Source: an uncultured Propionibacteriaceae bacterium
GTDB lineage: Bacteria > Actinomycetota > Actinomycetes > Propionibacteriales > Propionibacteriaceae
Direction: 5' to 3'
Assembly: GCA_936941515.1 (NCBI GenBank)
Contig: CAKZJI010000314.1
Coordinates: 1-6,063, forward strand
DNA: 6,063 nt
The stretch's first letter is position 1. Each line of letters begins with the position of its first letter. A program made the translations under genes and the position numbers. The notes beneath the pieces are model-generated. The model did not search any database. It saw nothing but the letters and a program-made list of their open reading frames with translations, and had not been told where the DNA came from. This document shows, in pieces, positions 5,456 through 6,063 of the stretch.

Positions 5456-6063
5456 TGAGGAATGCGCTGCTGGAGGGGCTCGGGGGACCGGTGGGGCGGT
5501 ACGCCCGCCCGGCGGGGCTCTGGTTCAATCCCGTTCCCTGGTCACTGGTGGTGGCAACCGTCACCTTCCTCATCCTGACCTTGCGACAGGTGCCGTGCAT
5601 CCAGACCTCTGAGACAGAGGGCGTCAACGCGTTCATCCGGCTCTGCTACTCCGACATCCCCCTGGCCTGGACCTCCCAGGGCCTGGCGACGGGAGCTCTG
5701 CCGTTCGGCGGGGAGCGGATGCTTTACCCACCGGTTCTCGGCCTGCTGCTGCTGGGGGTGGTGCGGCCGGTGGAGGTGCAGGGCGCCTTCGCCAGTCCAG
5801 CGGTGATCGCCCTGGCCGGCCTGTTCGTGATCGCCTACGCCATTGAGCTGTCGGGCCTGCTGGGCCTGCTGATCCGCAACGCCACGCGGCTGGCGGCGCG
5901 CATCGGCGCGACGGCGCAGGCCCAGACCGTCAACGTCGCGCTCAATGCCGACATCCGCTCGACCAATCCGGGCGTCAACCGCGACGACAACACCGACGCC
6001 GTCGTGCTGCACATGGTCGAGGGCCTGGTCGGCTACCGCGAGAACGGCGCGGTCGCGCCGCTG
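5455..6063 (+). CDS. GT87/DUF2029-like integral membrane protein (partial, 5' end), apparently joined to a foreign segment
   Basis: This frame is open from the forced ATG at 5455 to the window edge (203 codons, no stop). Residues 1-140 resemble the N-terminus of polyprenol-phosphate-dependent GT-C mannosyltransferase-like membrane proteins (GT87/DUF2029): a Trp/Pro start into helix 1 (about 29-44), then the lumenal landmarks VPC (46-48), RLCYSDIPL (62-70), a GL..G..PF stretch (76-84) and YPPVL (91-95), then hydrophobic stretches at about 94-103 and 115-140. The Cys, CYSDI and YPVL pattern recalls Rv0051-type proteins next to mycobacterial ponA1 (from memory). Such enzymes add mannose-like sugars to envelope glycans or lipids; activity here is inferred. 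From about residue 151 the sequence stops looking like this family and resembles a solute-binding protein (separate entry). Full GT87-like proteins usually have 400-550 aa, so most of the gene is not shown. Confidence 0.8.
   Translation, partial: MRNALLEGLGGPVGRYARPAGLWFNPVPWSLVVATVTFLILTLRQVPCIQTSETEGVNAFIRLCYSDIPLAWTSQGLATGALPFGGERMLYPPVLGLLLLGVVRPVEVQGAFASPAVIALAGLFVIAYAIELSGLLGLLIRNATRLAARIGATAQAQTVNVALNADIRSTNPGVNRDDNTDAVVLHMVEGLVGYRENGAVAPL
5905..6063 (+). other. Segment resembling the mature N-terminus of an SBP_bac_5 ABC-transporter substrate-binding protein
   Basis: In the same frame as the GT87-like start, residues 151-203 read GATAQAQ, then TVNVALNADIRSTNPGVNRD, then NTDAVVLHMVEGLVGY and ENGAVAPL. 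This matches the start of peptide/nickel-type extracytoplasmic binding proteins: a signal-peptidase-like A-Q-A end, a first beta strand, then a D.rS.nPG..RD..TD....H..EGLV.Y...G...PL pattern. Third codon positions are 51/53 G or C (96%), against 125/142 (88%) in the preceding 5455-5880 part, and all three Arg codons are CGC. The sample is small but points the same way. No start codon or hydrophobic signal core fits directly before it. I read it as a piece of a different gene joined here, truncated at both sides. Confidence 0.65.

Noticed and set aside
4203..5636. Long open frame on the - strand (477 codons) opposite the unknown gene and the GT87-like start
   Set aside because: It spans two + strand genes and the gap between them, and its product is Arg/Pro/Gln-rich with no domain. 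The + strand frames have membrane segments and promoter-like starts.

Overview
The window comes from a GC-rich bacterium, almost certainly an actinomycete. Codons strongly favour G/C in the third position, a class A penicillin-binding protein sits beside a GT87-type membrane protein, and several starts look leaderless. The Pro/Thr/Ser-rich envelope tails would fit a Propionibacteriales-like actinomycete, but the genus cannot be fixed from this sequence. All convincing genes lie on the + strand.

Layout, left to right: (1) the 3' end of an ABC-transporter permease of the SsuC/TauC (nitrate/sulfonate/taurine-like) kind, ending at 341. (2) A short AT-rich gap. (3) A membrane-anchored or secreted M23 (LytM/lysostaphin-type) peptidase at 415-1455, with all zinc ligands present and a disordered Pro/Thr/Ser tail. 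(4) A complete bifunctional class A PBP at 1521-3830, with GT51 and transpeptidase motifs and a similar Pro/Thr/Gln tail. (5) An unrecognised 465-residue protein at 3918-5315, with a large Trp-rich soluble part and a C-terminal two-helix membrane hairpin. (6) The start of a GT87/DUF2029-like integral membrane protein at 5455, running off the window.

The M23 peptidase and the PBP form a cell-wall pair: one is predicted to cut peptidoglycan cross-links and the other to polymerise and cross-link new strands. A GT87-like membrane protein downstream of a class A PBP resembles, from memory, the mycobacterial ponA1-Rv0051 neighbourhood. Here the unknown gene lies between them.

The most surprising signal is at the right edge. 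The GT87-like frame runs without a stop into about 50 residues (from about 5905) that read like the mature N-terminus of an SBP_bac_5 peptide/nickel ABC-transporter substrate-binding protein. This is probably a chimeric join (assembly or recombination) rather than a working fusion, but it deserves checking. A second recurring signal is that the three genes starting at 1521, 3918 and 5455 all have forced ATG starts without a Shine-Dalgarno, each with a -10-like hexamer 6-7 bases upstream. This suggests leaderless transcripts and separate promoters. I found no tRNA, rRNA, CRISPR array, insertion sequence or clear novel defence system.
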